Shown one piece after another: positions 7,256 through 17,366 of a DNA stretch of 48,417 nucleotides (position 1 is its first letter; every line of letters starts with the position of its first letter). A program made the translations under genes and the position numbers. Origin of the DNA: a virus; IMG/VR virus record IMGVR_UViG_3300017706_001290, positions 1 through 48,417 of that record, one strand, 5' to 3'. Under the pieces are notes generated by a model that saw only the letters and a program-made list of their open reading frames with translations, was not told where the DNA came from and made no database searches.

Positions 7256-10200
7256 TTACACATCGATGTATGTTGAGATAACTTTTACTGTTGAAGTACC
7301 TGAAGTACATGTATAAACTAGTTCTACATCAGTGCCGTTCATTGTAACACTAGCATCACCAATTAAACCTGCACCTGTGTAAACAAGTGCATATTCTGTG
7401 ATGTATGCGTTTGTGCCATCGTGTACTACTAATGCTTCACGTGTTTCATATTCGCCGTTATCATCTACTTGAATGATATACTTGGCTGAACGATATTTTG
7501 TTCCGTCAAATGTATCAATAGTGTCGCCACTTGTAGATGCAGTAACTGATGCTTGCTGGATGTATGCTTTTACATCTGCTGCAAACTTATCTTTTGTTAC
7601 TGATGCTGCTGCAATGAATGGTACGTTTACAATTTGGTGAGAAATTACAACTGCTTGTGTTCCTACTGGGATTGCACTGTTAAATGTAATTTGCTGTCCT
7701 GAACCATTAAGTGTATAGTGTGTACTTGGATCCTGGATAACACCACCCACAAACACCATCGCATCATCTACTGTTGAGTAGAAGTTAAGTGAGAATACTG
7801 TTTGTGAACCATCACCATCAATTACTTGGCGGTGTGGAGTTGCAAATGCTAGTTCTGATGGATCAACCAATGTCATTCCACCTTCATCTTCATCTACACT
7901 TAGAACAAAACCAGCTTTATTGGTATATGATGAGCTGTTTACGTCATCTAGTTCTAGTACTTCTGAAGCAACATTACCTACTACAAGGTCACCGTCTGCG
8001 TCAAAGCGTAATGCTTGACCCTCGTTACCTGAAGCGCCTGGGAATGTATATGCACCTGTGTTAATTGCATTTAATGCTCTTGTATCTGTAAAGTATAGGT
8101 TAGTTGAACCTTCTGATAAATCATCAGTATCGTAAACACTAATATCCTGTGCCGCAATTGCTGCATCTAGGAATGCTTTTGATACTGCATCACCAGCTTG
8201 TGCCGCTGAACCTAAACCACTTACCATATTGCCACCCATTGCTAGGTCGCCTGACATAGTATCGCCAGCTTTTGTTACTTTAAGATCTATATTAGCTTGT
8301 AATGTAGTATCTGCTGTCGCAAAGTCTGTTCTAATACTTGTATCTGCCGCTGCTCTATCAACAATCTCTGTTGCTAGTCCAGTTGCATTAGTTGCAATGT
8401 CAGTTTGGTTAGCTGTAACTAAACCAGTTAATGTTGAGTCAGCTGATTGGAATGCACTTACGATTTCAGTTAGTGAGTCTAAAGCTGCTGCATCTGTGTT
8501 AGAAATAATATTGTCGACTTTTGCTTCAATACGTATTTCTTCAGCTTCTGCTCTAGTTTCTTCTGCTAAAATTGCTGCTGCATTTGCTGTAACCTGTGTT
8601 TGGATACCAGCTTCTACACCAGTTGCACGTGTAACTTCAGTTGTTACAAGACCTTCAATTCTTGCTTCTTCTGCTATAGCACGTGTTTCTTCTGCATCAA
8701 CATCTGCTGTACGATCTGTTACTTCTTGTGTAAGTGCAGTTTCGTTTGCTTTAATTGCTGCGTCTAGTAGTAAGTCAACTGCTTTTAGGTTTGATGCTGC
8801 ATCAATATAGTTTGAAGTAGTATGTGCAGTAAATGTACCGTCTAAGTTTAGACCTGCGCCTGCTTGTGTTGCAGTGATTTCAGTTAAGTTATTTGCAATA
8901 CCTGTTGCATTTGCTGATTCAGCTGCACGGGCAGTTGTAGCTTCTGCTGTAATTGCATTTGCATTTACAAGTTCTGCTGCCATTGCACGAGTCTTCTCTG
9001 TTAATACTTCAGCGTCTGTATATGTAGCCGCCGCTGTAATTGCATCTGCTTCTGCTGTATCTGCATATGCTTTTAGAGATGTATCTAATGCTGTATCTGC
9101 TGCTGCAAATTCACCGCGAATTGCAGTGTCTTCTGTTGCAAATTCAGCACGTACAACATTATCTGCCGCCGCAAATTCTGTGCGGATAGCTGCACGATCA
9201 GTTACTGCTGCTGCTAAGTTAGTATCAACTTCACCGTGAACTTCGTTTACTGCATCAACTAAGTTAGATGCTGTAGTATCTAAGTCACCAATTGTACCAA
9301 TGTTTGTAGTATTAGTATCTGTTTCACCATGCACTTCGTTAATAGCACCAACAAGTGTTGTTGCTGTTGTGTCTAGTGATTGACCTGCTGATTGAACAAC
9401 TGCTTCTAAACTATCTAAACGACCTTCTGCTGCATCCATTTCTGTTTCCAGTGTATCAATGTCGCCTTCGTTAGTTGTTAAACGTGTTCCGTTAGCTGTA
9501 ATTAGACCTTGTAAAGTTGAGTCAGCTGCTGCAAATGCATCGCCAATTTCTTTTAATGTGTCTAATGCGCCATCGGCATTTAACAGGATAGCGTCGATAC
9601 GTGCTGTTTCTGTATCAATGTTACCTTGTAACGTTAAATCAGCTGCCTGTCTTGCCGCTGTTTCAGTTGTAATGTCTGCTGCGTTTGTAGCAACACCTGC
9701 TGTATTAGCATCTGTATCTGTACGTAAACCTGCTTCGATACCTGTTGCACGTGTTACCTCATTTGAGATAGCTAATGTATTAGCATCTTCTGCCGCTGTT
9801 GCACGTGTTACTTCTGCCGCAAGACCATTTGTTAATACTGTGTCTGCTGCAATTCTGTCAGCTTCTTCTGTATCAATATTACCTTGTAGTGTAGTATCAG
9901 CAGTTGTACGATCTGTTACTTCTTGAGCAATAGCACCTGTATTTGTTGCAATATCAAGTACGTTTTGATCAATTTCACCGTCATGTGCAGTGATTTGAAG
10001 TTGTAGAGCTGTGTCAGCCGCTGTAAATGCAGTTGTAATTGCAGTATCGTCTGCTTGGAAAGCACTTGTTACTGCCGCATCACCATCTTCAATACGATCT
10101 TTTAGTGTATTACCTGATGATCCGTCTACAGTTGCATCACCAATTAATAGTGCGTCTTCTGTATCTGCATGTGCAATTGCTGCCGCTTGTGCCGCATCTG

Positions 10201-11806
10201 CTTTAGTTGTAGCGTCTGCCGCCGCCGCTAGTTCAACTGCATCATCGTCTGATGCACGAGTTGCTGCTTCTGCATCGATGTTAGCTTGTAGTGTAGTGTC
10301 TGCTGTTCCACGTGTAGATGCTTCACTATCAATATTACCTTGTAGTGTAGTGTCTGCTGAAATTCTTGCAGTTTCTTCTGCTGTAATAGCTGAAGTGTTA
10401 GAGTTGATCAACGCTTGGAAGTTTGAGTCAGCTGCTTGGAATGCCGCAACAATCTCTGTTAGTGAGTCTAGAGCCGCTGCATCTGTGTTAGAAATGATGT
10501 TATCAATTCTACTTGTTTCAGTTGCTAGGTCTGTTGTTAGCGTTGCTTCTGCTGCTTCAGCACGTGTTTTTTCAACAAGTACATCTGCATCAGTATCTGC
10601 TGCTGCCGCTGCAATTGCTTCTGTTTTTGCTGTTGCAATACGAGCTGTTATTGTGTTACCAGCTGTACCATCTACTGACGTATCACCAATGTGAGCTTCA
10701 ATTTCATCATCAGTATAGTTTTCAGCATCTGCCAGAACTTGAGTAATTTCATTATCTGTGTATGTAGCTGCTGCTGTAATTGCATCTGCTTCTGCTGTAT
10801 CTGCATATGTTTGTAATGCAGTTGTTACTGCTGTATCTGCTGTTGCAAAGTCACCACGTACTGCTAAATCAGCCGCTGTACGAGCAGTAATTTCAGATTG
10901 GATTGAATTTGCATTTGCTTGTTCAGCTCCTGTTGCACGAGTTACCTCTGCTGCAAGATCTGTTTGTAGTGTTGAAATTTCACCGTCTGTTGTTGAAATT
11001 TCTGCTGCAAGATCTGTTTGTAGTGATGTAATATCACCTTCATTTGCAGTTACTCTTAAATCAAGAGCATTATCTGCCGCTGTTCTTGCCGCCGCTTCAG
11101 TAACTACTGCTGCTGCATTAGTTGCTTCTACGCCTTGAGCACGTGTTATTTCGTTTGCAATGTTAGTTGCATTAACACCTTCTGCACCTGTTGCACGTGT
11201 TACCTCATTTGAGATAGCTGTTGCATTTGCTGCTATACCAGCAGTAAATACTGAGTCTGCAGATTGAAATGCAGTTACGATTTCACTTAGTGAGTCAAGT
11301 GCAGCTGCATCTGTGTTTGAAACGATGTTGTCAATCTGTCCTTGTAAGTTAGTATCTGCCGCTTTGTATGCCGTATCTAAAGCAGTATCTGCTGCTGTAC
11401 GGTCCGTTACTTCAGTAGCAAGGTTTGTAGTTAACGTACCTTCCGCTCCTGTTGCACGAGTTACTTCCGCTGCTAGGTTGTTTGTTAAAACTAATTCTGC
11501 CGCCAATGCACGAGTTTCCTCTGCCGCTACCGCTGCTGCAATATCCGATGCTACTGCTGTTTGAGCACGAACATCTGTAAAATAAAGGTTTGCACCTTCA
11601 GCTAAATCATCAGTATCGAAAGAACCGATAAGATCTGAAGCTGTTACTTTGCGTAGGGCACTTTGTGCGTTACTATGAATTAGTAGAGTGTCTAAGCCCG
11701 CTAGAGTATTACTTGCCGTTTGGCCGGAAACCGAAGTAACATCTAGTTTTGAGTTGATAACCGCTTGGTTAGCCAACGCTGGACTCTTAATCTGTCTAAA
11801 AGCCAT
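7256..11806 (-). CDS. Very long coiled-coil tail fibre protein, 1516 aa
   Basis: A giant fibre whose body is built from degenerate helical repeats: EVTRATGAE, DTTLQGNIDTE, ADTALQTYADTAEADAI, and several copies of NTDAAALDSLxEIVxAFQxADS. Residues about 1330-1400 contain a fibre-type beta module (GSQTVFSLNFYST, VFVGGVIQDPSTHYTL). The C terminus is a beta-rich domain (TFDGTKYRSAKYIIQVDD, YALVYTGAGLIGDA) and there is no S74 domain. The ATG at 11806 (MAFRQIKSP) is chosen because GGAGAA lies 6 bases upstream; an in-frame ATG at 11824 would place that ribosome binding site inside the gene. A consensus late promoter lies at 11902-11909. Its role as a long fibre or a structural whisker is inferred. 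Confidence 0.88.
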   Translation of the reverse strand: MAFRQIKSPALANQAVINSKLDVTSVSGQTASNTLAGLDTLLIHSNAQSALRKVTASDLIGSFDTDDLAEGANLYFTDVRAQTAVASDIAAAVAAEETRALAAELVLTNNLAAEVTRATGAEGTLTTNLATEVTDRTAADTALDTAYKAADTNLQGQIDNIVSNTDAAALDSLSEIVTAFQSADSVFTAGIAANATAISNEVTRATGAEGVNATNIANEITRAQGVEATNAAAVVTEAAARTAADNALDLRVTANEGDITSLQTDLAAEISTTDGEISTLQTDLAAEVTRATGAEQANANSIQSEITARTAADLAVRGDFATADTAVTTALQTYADTAEADAITAAATYTDNEITQVLADAENYTDDEIEAHIGDTSVDGTAGNTITARIATAKTEAIAAAAADTDADVLVEKTRAEAAEATLTTDLATETSRIDNIISNTDAAALDSLTEIVAAFQAADSNFQALINSNTSAITAEETARISADTTLQGNIDSEASTRGTADTTLQANIDAEAATRASDDDAVELAAAADATTKADAAQAAAIAHADTEDALLIGDATVDGSSGNTLKDRIEDGDAAVTSAFQADDTAITTAFTAADTALQLQITAHDGEIDQNVLDIATNTGAIAQEVTDRTTADTTLQGNIDTEEADRIAADTVLTNGLAAEVTRATAAEDANTLAISNEVTRATGIEAGLRTDTDANTAGVATNAADITTETAARQAADLTLQGNIDTETARIDAILLNADGALDTLKEIGDAFAAADSTLQGLITANGTRLTTNEGDIDTLETEMDAAEGRLDSLEAVVQSAGQSLDTTATTLVGAINEVHGETDTNTTNIGTIGDLDTTASNLVDAVNEVHGEVDTNLAAAVTDRAAIRTEFAAADNVVRAEFATEDTAIRGEFAAADTALDTSLKAYADTAEADAITAAATYTDAEVLTEKTRAMAAELVNANAITAEATTARAAESANATGIANNLTEITATQAGAGLNLDGTFTAHTTSNYIDAASNLKAVDLLLDAAIKANETALTQEVTDRTADVDAEETRAIAEEARIEGLVTTEVTRATGVEAGIQTQVTANAAAILAEETRAEAEEIRIEAKVDNIISNTDAAALDSLTEIVSAFQSADSTLTGLVTANQTDIATNATGLATEIVDRAAADTSIRTDFATADTTLQANIDLKVTKAGDTMSGDLAMGGNMVSGLGSAAQAGDAVSKAFLDAAIAAQDISVYDTDDLSEGSTNLYFTDTRALNAINTGAYTFPGASGNEGQALRFDADGDLVVGNVASEVLELDDVNSSSYTNKAGFVLSVDEDEGGMTLVDPSELAFATPHRQVIDGDGSQTVFSLNFYSTVDDAMVFVGGVIQDPSTHYTLNGSGQQITFNSAIPVGTQAVVISHQIVNVPFIAAASVTKDKFAADVKAYIQQASVTASTSGDTIDTFDGTKYRSAKYIIQVDDNGEYETREALVVHDGTNAYITEYALVYTGAGLIGDASVTMNGTDVELVYTCTSGTSTVKVISTYIDV

Positions 11807-11901
11807 TAAGAATTCTCCATTCAAATATATTTGTGAGAAGTATATAATCTATTATATACCATGCACTTACTCGACAATTACTCGTAGAATAAATGCAATG
11901 G

Positions 11902-11909
11902 TATTTATA
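11902..11909 (-). promoter_or_regulatory. Late promoter TATAAATA, exact consensus
   Basis: Exact T4 late consensus on the minus strand (TATAAATACC), about 96 bases before the ATG of the 1516-residue fibre. Confidence 0.85.
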
Positions 11910-11956
11910 GTGTTGGTCTAGCAATTATAAGGTATGATAATTATAAAGTTGAAAAT

Positions 11957-13204
11957 TTAGATTGGAAGATATCTAAAATCTACTACTGCGTTTGTTGCAG
12001 GAGCATTTGTTATAGTAAGTGTCGTGCCACTTATACTATAATCTGTAGGGGGCAAAATTAAGCCATTGACAATTACCAAAACACTATGTACAGTATGTCC
12101 TAGAGGTACTGCATAATCTGTAGTTGTAGCATCTCCTGTATATTGGGTACTATTATAAACAAAACTTATATGATTATTTGTAATACTGTTGTTTGGTATG
12201 GATTGATTAGTAGCATAATCTGCATATCTATATTTTACATATACATCTGTTCCATTATCTGGAGTTAGAGTAAATGTTAAAACATTAGTTGTTATACTGA
12301 AAATATCAGGACGCTGTAGAACATCGTTTATGTAAACATCTACATATTCGCCACCTGCTGGTGTATTGCTTAAAGTAAAAGAAGTTTGTGTTCCATCTGC
12401 AACAAAAGTTTCTGCTGGAAAAACTGTTGCTACTGGTAACGCTAAATCACTTCTTAATGTAGCTTCTAATGTTGCTAAATCAGCAGTACTTGCAATTTGT
12501 GCTGCACTGTCTGCATCTTGAAATGCAGTTACAATTTCAGTAAGAGAATCAAGTGCGGCTGGATCTGTGTTAGTGGTGATAAAATCAATTTGGGTTTGAA
12601 GAGTTGTATCTGCTGCTTGCCTGTCTGCGATCTCTTGTGTTAAATCTGTATTAATCTGTTGAGTTACATTTGCATCACCAACACCAAATCTACCATCATA
12701 TGTTGCACCGCTTATGTAAACGCTTTTACCTGTAAAAGATTTTCCGTTTGGTAAATTCTCACCAATAAAGTTTAATACACCAGATTGATAATCAAAGAAC
12801 CATTCGTCCTCATTATTGGTACCAGTTACGAATACTTTGTTTGATATAATATCTGCACCTGCAGCATCATTACTATCATGTATAAAAATACTTACTAGAT
12901 ATGTGGATCCAAATTCAGGTGGGATCCAATCTGTAATACTTGTTTTCCAAGTTCTATTTTGTGTTGCTGTAATATCAGGGCTACACTCCACTGTAGTATA
13001 AAGTTTTACTTGTGTTGTATCTGCTGATGGTTTTACTGATGGAATTTCAGCGGCCTCTGCCCAAACTTTATCTCCACGTAATAAAAGCGGACTTGCAATA
13101 CTTTCATTAGGTGCTAATTTATTGGCATTAGTATCAGTCTTAGTAACACCATATCCAACTTTTTTAAATAAGTAATCTACCTTTTGTGAGTCAGTGATAG
13201 CCAT
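11957..13204 (-). CDS. Virion or tail-fibre structural protein, 415 aa
   Basis: The N-terminal 130 residues (MAITDSQKVDYLFKKVGYG, then a beta-rich stretch) appear to be an attachment domain. A short coiled-coil linker at about 190-225 (TNTDPAALDSLTEIVTAFQD) is nearly the same as repeats in the adjacent 1516-residue fibre. The C terminus holds two copies of a fibre-type beta module: FVADGTQTSFTLSNTPAGG with VYINDVLQRPDIFSI, and YTGDATTTDYAVPLGHTVHS with VIVNGLILPPTDYSI. The ATG overlaps the stop of the upstream gene (TAATG), which implies translational coupling and a shared transcript. A fibre or collar component is likely; the exact structure is unknown. Confidence 0.8.
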   Translation of the reverse strand: MAITDSQKVDYLFKKVGYGVTKTDTNANKLAPNESIASPLLLRGDKVWAEAAEIPSVKPSADTTQVKLYTTVECSPDITATQNRTWKTSITDWIPPEFGSTYLVSIFIHDSNDAAGADIISNKVFVTGTNNEDEWFFDYQSGVLNFIGENLPNGKSFTGKSVYISGATYDGRFGVGDANVTQQINTDLTQEIADRQAADTTLQTQIDFITTNTDPAALDSLTEIVTAFQDADSAAQIASTADLATLEATLRSDLALPVATVFPAETFVADGTQTSFTLSNTPAGGEYVDVYINDVLQRPDIFSITTNVLTFTLTPDNGTDVYVKYRYADYATNQSIPNNSITNNHISFVYNSTQYTGDATTTDYAVPLGHTVHSVLVIVNGLILPPTDYSISGTTLTITNAPATNAVVDFRYLPI

Positions 13205-16200
13205 TAGTTAAAATCCTTCACTGCTAATGTGGTAATATTTTTATTACTTTCTAATCCTATTCGCACAAGGATTATATTATTAGTTGCATTACTCATATTT
13301 TCACTACCTAAAGTCATAATATATGTATTGTTTATACTTGTATTTGTTGGTACTACATCGTTTCCAGTTAATGCGCTACCATCTATACCATTACCACCAT
13401 TTGCAGTATTGCTTCCTGGAACACCAACACCAGCGTACTGTTCTGTACAAGGGATCCAACCATTTAAACCACTCGAGCTGTCTATTTGTGTTCCAGGCGC
13501 CGCAATCCACATCCCACTAATTCCGTTAGATGCGAGTTGTATTCCAAAGTTAGCTGCAACTTTTCTTTGGAATGCAAATGTAAAGTATTGTGTTCCTGTA
13601 TCTGAACTTCTATCTGGTCCTACTGGCAAATATCCTGTGCTATAATCTGTTACATCATGTGCAAGTGTTCCCCATCGTATAGTGGCCTCATTTGTACCTG
13701 CAACTGCAATTGCACCAGTAAATGGATTTTGTGTAAAATCAGTACTACCAACAAAACTAGGAGTACTACTAGTAGCACTTATAAAGTCAGCTATTCTAAA
13801 TGCATCATTTGTTAAACTTCCATCTCCCAAACTATCATCTACAGGAATATTATTTTCTAAAATACCAAAAGGATTAGAAGTATGTACTTGTATTTTTTTA
13901 GAAAGTTCTTTATAGTTTCCTGTTCCATTTACATTAAATGTTCTTACCTTAAGAGTTTCTACAGCTGCTATATTTGAATTTGTGATATCTATGCTTTGGT
14001 TTGCAAATGTATAATTCAATGTATCTTTATTAGGTATACCATTAGTCAAATAAGTCACATCTTCTAGATCAGCATAAGTTTTATATTGCGTACTTATAGT
14101 TGCTCCAGATGTACCTTCTAAATTATTACCATTACTAATTTCAAATACTGTATTTGTATCTCTATATGCTTGACCAATCCAATTACTTACAGATACTCCA
14201 CTAAGTGTTAAACTTGGACTACCTGTATTATAATAAGGAATACCTGAAATATATCTGTATGATCCTGCATTGTCTTCTGTAATAGATGCACCTGTTATAT
14301 CATTACTTGGTACATCTGTCAAGTTATCACATACTACTGTAACATAGTTTGTATTTCCTGTTTCAGTATGTTCTATTCTTTGATCATTAACACCTAATAA
14401 ATATCCGCTAAAGTCGTTAGTAATTTTTGCGTCAAATGTTTGATAGAAACCAGTTGGATATACTGATGAGCTAATTGTATTATTTGCATCATCTTGTCCA
14501 CTAATAACTAAGCTATCAAAAGTTCCGTTTTCATTTAAAGAAGTAGTAAACGCTTTTGATCCACTTGCCACTCCATTTATAATTGCAGATGCTTCGCCGC
14601 TTAATCCATTATAAGCATTTTCTGCAATTGTAGTATCTATTACACCACTTGTATATCTTCTTGCAGTATATGTATCTAATTCATCACCTGCACTTAGTGG
14701 ATTAGTATCACTATTATCTGTAAACCCAGATGTTAATTTTGGATTAATACCTTGCCACATATCAGTTAACTGAATTATTTTGTTACCTAATCCGTCTGGT
14801 GCTGGCGGTACTGCATTAACTTTAAAAGTTAAATTATCAGAATCTGTTTGAGTTGTTATGTCTGGAGTTCCTGTTGCAGTAAAATCTAATTGATAATTAC
14901 CTGCTACGATACCTGTAAAATCATGCGATACACTACTTAAATCTGTTGTTGAATCATTTGCACTACCATCATTCCAATCCCAATCAAATGTATCACCATG
15001 TTGTGTTGTGTTGTTAACTGTTACTAATGCACGATTTACACCGTTATAATCTACATTATCATATACAACATATTGATTGTCGCCGTTGCGATCTGAAACT
15101 GTATCTGCACTACCTGAGATGGTTGCTCTAACATCTGGTTCAACATGTATTATAAAGTTGCTACTAGTAAATGGACTATTTGTATGATTACTAATTACTT
15201 GTAAGTTTCCAGTAAAATCAGTTCCTGTATTATTTCCTGGCAAAGTATACTTGTGTGTAATTGTTTGTCCAGTATCTCCAGATTGATTAGTGCCTGCATT
15301 TACAGTTTGTATTGTTCCGTCTCCAAAATCCCATCTATACTTTATACCGTATTGAGAATGGTTACCGATTGTATTTTCTGTATTATTTGTAAATGTTACA
15401 GTTAGTCCATCATTTGACTGTTCGTTAATACCAGTAACAATATCACTAGATGTATCTGGAGTATGAGTATCATAAATTTTGTAACTTGCATCATCATCAA
15501 TAGGAATAAGTCCTGGAGTACTTGTACTATGTACATCCAATGTTAAGCTAACTTGTCTAGATACTTCTTGTTTTGGACTTAATGCAAACGTATGTTGTAT
15601 TCTTGCACCTGCTGCGCCACCTGCATCAATATCATCTGAAATTACGCTGTCGCTAGAACCGTCTCCCCAAGACCATGTATATTGTATTGTAGCACCGGTT
15701 GTATTTGAAGTTGTATTTTCAAAGTATACAGTATCACCATCGTCCCAAAAAGTGATTGCATTGCCGCCTGTTGGGGAATCATATACAGCAAAACTTACTG
15801 ATGGGTCTGCTGTAAAGATTGTAATATAATCTTCTCTTAATTTTACTGATTGGCTACCACTTCCTATACCAATATTATTGAAAGCTGTTACTTGTACATC
15901 AAAGGGACTACCTACATTATCAGCATAAGTGTGGGTAGGAGTAGAGTCTGTAGTAGAATTTGTTACTGATCCGTCTCCCCAATCAATAGTATATCTATTT
16001 GCATTTCCTTCTGATGTGATTGTAAGTGTAGAAGTTAATCCAGCACCACCTACTAAAATATTTGAAGTAAAATCTACATTTCTCACAAATGTATTATTTC
16101 TTACATTCTCAATTACTTCATTAAGATCGTCAATTGCTTCTGTAAGTGTTTGGTCGTCTCTGAAATCTTGATATGCCCCATCATCAAAATTTCCATCTGG

Positions 16201-16413
16201 AGGAGTTCCTAGCAAAAGGTTTGATTGTCCTGTTGCTGCCCCTACTACGGATTCTAAATAAATTTTTGTGACAAGGTCTTGTGGGTCTATAGGATCCTGT
16301 GCATTTTTAACAATTTTAGCAGAAACGTCTATATTATTGTTAGTGCCAGCATCTAAAACTAGCTCTGCATCAGAAGCTAGTTTACCAATACTATGGTTTA
16401 TATTAATTGCCAA
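13204..16413 (-). CDS. Large virion protein with about four PKD-like domains, 1069 aa
   Basis: The N terminus (about 1-110) contains an attachment-like segment (DPIDPQDLVTKIYLE, frequent in marine T4-like structural proteins). Four PKD-like Ig folds follow, marked by YTIDWGDGS (about 141-149), TWSWGDGSSD (about 246-255), YRWDFGDGT (about 359-367) and FDWDWNDGS (about 476-484), each with a downstream HTY/HTF/HKY/HDF motif. The remaining 500 residues are beta-rich and Asn/Thr/Ser-rich. PKD domains in virion proteins are generally thought to bind surface polysaccharide weakly. The gene lies between two fibre-like genes and overlaps the next gene by one base, so it is probably a tail or capsid-surface adhesin. 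Confidence 0.85.
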   Translation of the reverse strand: MAININHSIGKLASDAELVLDAGTNNNIDVSAKIVKNAQDPIDPQDLVTKIYLESVVGAATGQSNLLLGTPPDGNFDDGAYQDFRDDQTLTEAIDDLNEVIENVRNNTFVRNVDFTSNILVGGAGLTSTLTITSEGNANRYTIDWGDGSVTNSTTDSTPTHTYADNVGSPFDVQVTAFNNIGIGSGSQSVKLREDYITIFTADPSVSFAVYDSPTGGNAITFWDDGDTVYFENTTSNTTGATIQYTWSWGDGSSDSVISDDIDAGGAAGARIQHTFALSPKQEVSRQVSLTLDVHSTSTPGLIPIDDDASYKIYDTHTPDTSSDIVTGINEQSNDGLTVTFTNNTENTIGNHSQYGIKYRWDFGDGTIQTVNAGTNQSGDTGQTITHKYTLPGNNTGTDFTGNLQVISNHTNSPFTSSNFIIHVEPDVRATISGSADTVSDRNGDNQYVVYDNVDYNGVNRALVTVNNTTQHGDTFDWDWNDGSANDSTTDLSSVSHDFTGIVAGNYQLDFTATGTPDITTQTDSDNLTFKVNAVPPAPDGLGNKIIQLTDMWQGINPKLTSGFTDNSDTNPLSAGDELDTYTARRYTSGVIDTTIAENAYNGLSGEASAIINGVASGSKAFTTSLNENGTFDSLVISGQDDANNTISSSVYPTGFYQTFDAKITNDFSGYLLGVNDQRIEHTETGNTNYVTVVCDNLTDVPSNDITGASITEDNAGSYRYISGIPYYNTGSPSLTLSGVSVSNWIGQAYRDTNTVFEISNGNNLEGTSGATISTQYKTYADLEDVTYLTNGIPNKDTLNYTFANQSIDITNSNIAAVETLKVRTFNVNGTGNYKELSKKIQVHTSNPFGILENNIPVDDSLGDGSLTNDAFRIADFISATSSTPSFVGSTDFTQNPFTGAIAVAGTNEATIRWGTLAHDVTDYSTGYLPVGPDRSSDTGTQYFTFAFQRKVAANFGIQLASNGISGMWIAAPGTQIDSSSGLNGWIPCTEQYAGVGVPGSNTANGGNGIDGSALTGNDVVPTNTSINNTYIMTLGSENMSNATNNIILVRIGLESNKNITTLAVKDFN

Positions 16414-16424
16414 CTTTAGTCCCC

Positions 16425-17018
16425 TTAGGTTATACTTGTTCTAAAATGCGATATAATTGCCCAACCATTAGGCGTCCACATTAAATAGATACTATCTCCT
16501 AAGTTATTAAAAGTTACAGTAGTATACCCTAAACCATTAGCAGGGGTAAGTGTAACAGGATTGCTAAGTGCTTCTGTTGCCACAATTGTAATAAGTTGAC
16601 CTAATTCTCCATCTGGAAGTGTAGGTGAAACATTTGTTACACTTGTTATATAGCTAACTCCGTTATCTATAGACACTTCTGTTCCTACGTTAGAGGTAAT
16701 TTGTGTCATAAGGATTTTATTAGCGTAAATTTTATCCCATTGTTTATTATTGCTACCTAAATTGTAATTATTTGTTGCGGTTGGAATTACATCACTTGAA
16801 ATATTAGAATTTAAAGTTAAAGAGCCGCCAGTGTTACCAATAGTAATAATATCACCATTTGCAATTAGTGTACCACCAATATATAAATCATTGTTTATAT
16901 ATGCACCACCTTTTACGAGTAAGGCTGATTCTGTATCAACAATAGCATTTAAATCAGTAAAATTTAAGGTACTATTAATTACTAGCCGACCATCGTCAGG
17001 TTTTATATATGATGCCAT
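16425..17018 (-). CDS. Small tail or virion structural protein, 197 aa
   Basis: A 197-residue beta-rich protein. Residues about 40-105 contain NNDLYIGGTLIANGDII and LGSNNKQWDKIYANK, a short version of the LGSPSKKWRDLY head module seen in the two S74 fibres, so it is probably a fibre-related structural protein. The C-terminal 70 residues look like a compact beta domain ending in WTPNGWAIISHF, a pattern I associate with small receptor-binding or capping modules. It is the first gene of the three-gene fibre operon (16425-17018, 13204-16413, 11957-13204), with 11 bases to the next gene and a late-like box upstream. Confidence 0.78.
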   Translation of the reverse strand: MASYIKPDDGRLVINSTLNFTDLNAIVDTESALLVKGGAYINNDLYIGGTLIANGDIITIGNTGGSLTLNSNISSDVIPTATNNYNLGSNNKQWDKIYANKILMTQITSNVGTEVSIDNGVSYITSVTNVSPTLPDGELGQLITIVATEALSNPVTLTPANGLGYTTVTFNNLGDSIYLMWTPNGWAIISHFRTSIT

Positions 17019-17054
17019 TTTTTCTAATCCTTCAAGAGTTTTTTTTTCTATATG

Positions 17055-17062
17055 TATTTAGC
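17055..17062 (-). promoter_or_regulatory. Late-promoter-like box GCTAAATA
   Basis: Minus-strand GCTAAATACATATAG lies about 37 bases before the ATG of the 197-residue gene. It deviates from TATAAATA at the first three positions, so support is weaker than for the other boxes, but the position and trailing AC match them. Confidence 0.4.
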
Positions 17063-17087
17063 AAAATTTACGTTGTATATAATAAAT

Positions 17088-17114
17088 AAAAAAGGCCCGC
17101 ATTAAATGCGAGCC
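17088..17114 (-). terminator. Intrinsic terminator of the small RNA unit
   Basis: Minus-strand GGCTCGCAT/ATGCGGGCC forms a 9-bp stem (one G-U pair) with a 3-base loop, followed by TTTTTTA. It ends the transcript that begins near 17329 and precedes the late-like box of the 197-residue gene. Confidence 0.9.
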
Positions 17115-17329
17115 CCTTATTAGAGTGATAGGTTGGACTCTGTGAATACCAACAATCCCTAGTAGAGCCACGCTCAATTTCAGGATACCTTGCATCGGAT
17201 AGTTACTTCCAAAACACGCATCTTCATGTCTCCATGCTCATGCGCTGTCACTACAACTACAAATCAAGTTACAACCTCTACAGACTGCTATTACTTGAAC
17301 TATCTAAGTTACACCGTCGTCTAACTTAT
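17090..17329 (-). ncRNA. Candidate structured noncoding RNA, about 240 nt
   Basis: This intergenic stretch is an independent minus-strand transcription unit: a sigma70-type promoter (17336-17364), about 240 bases without a convincing reading frame, and a strong terminator (17088-17114). Predicted structure includes a clean hairpin at 17217-17244 (CGCAT, internal loop GAG/AAG, CATG stem, GAGA tetraloop), a long-range GATAGTT/AACTATC pairing (17298-17304 with 17198-17204) that would close the 5' half, and a possible AGAGT/ACTCT hairpin near 17122-17141. It does not resemble tRNA, tmRNA or 6S RNA on inspection. It lies between the haloperoxidase gene and the fibre operon, both probably late, while its own promoter is of early type. 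The function is unknown. Confidence 0.65.
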
Positions 17330-17335
17330 GTATAT

Positions 17336-17364
17336 AATATAATACTTTTAGACACAAATGTCAA
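17336..17364 (-). promoter_or_regulatory. sigma70-type promoter for the small RNA
   Basis: Minus-strand TTGACA (17359-17364) is followed after 17 bases by TATATT (17336-17341) in an A/T-rich tract. It lies directly behind the haloperoxidase terminator and no protein gene starts nearby, so it most likely drives the RNA at 17090-17329. Confidence 0.75.
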
Positions 17365-17366
17365 GT

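Noticed and set aside
17090-17329. tRNA, tmRNA, 6S RNA or group I intron in the 17 kb RNA unit.
   Set aside because: No cloverleaf or CCA end, no tmRNA-type tag frame, no 6S-like bulged rod, and no intron core could be traced; left as an unknown structured RNA.
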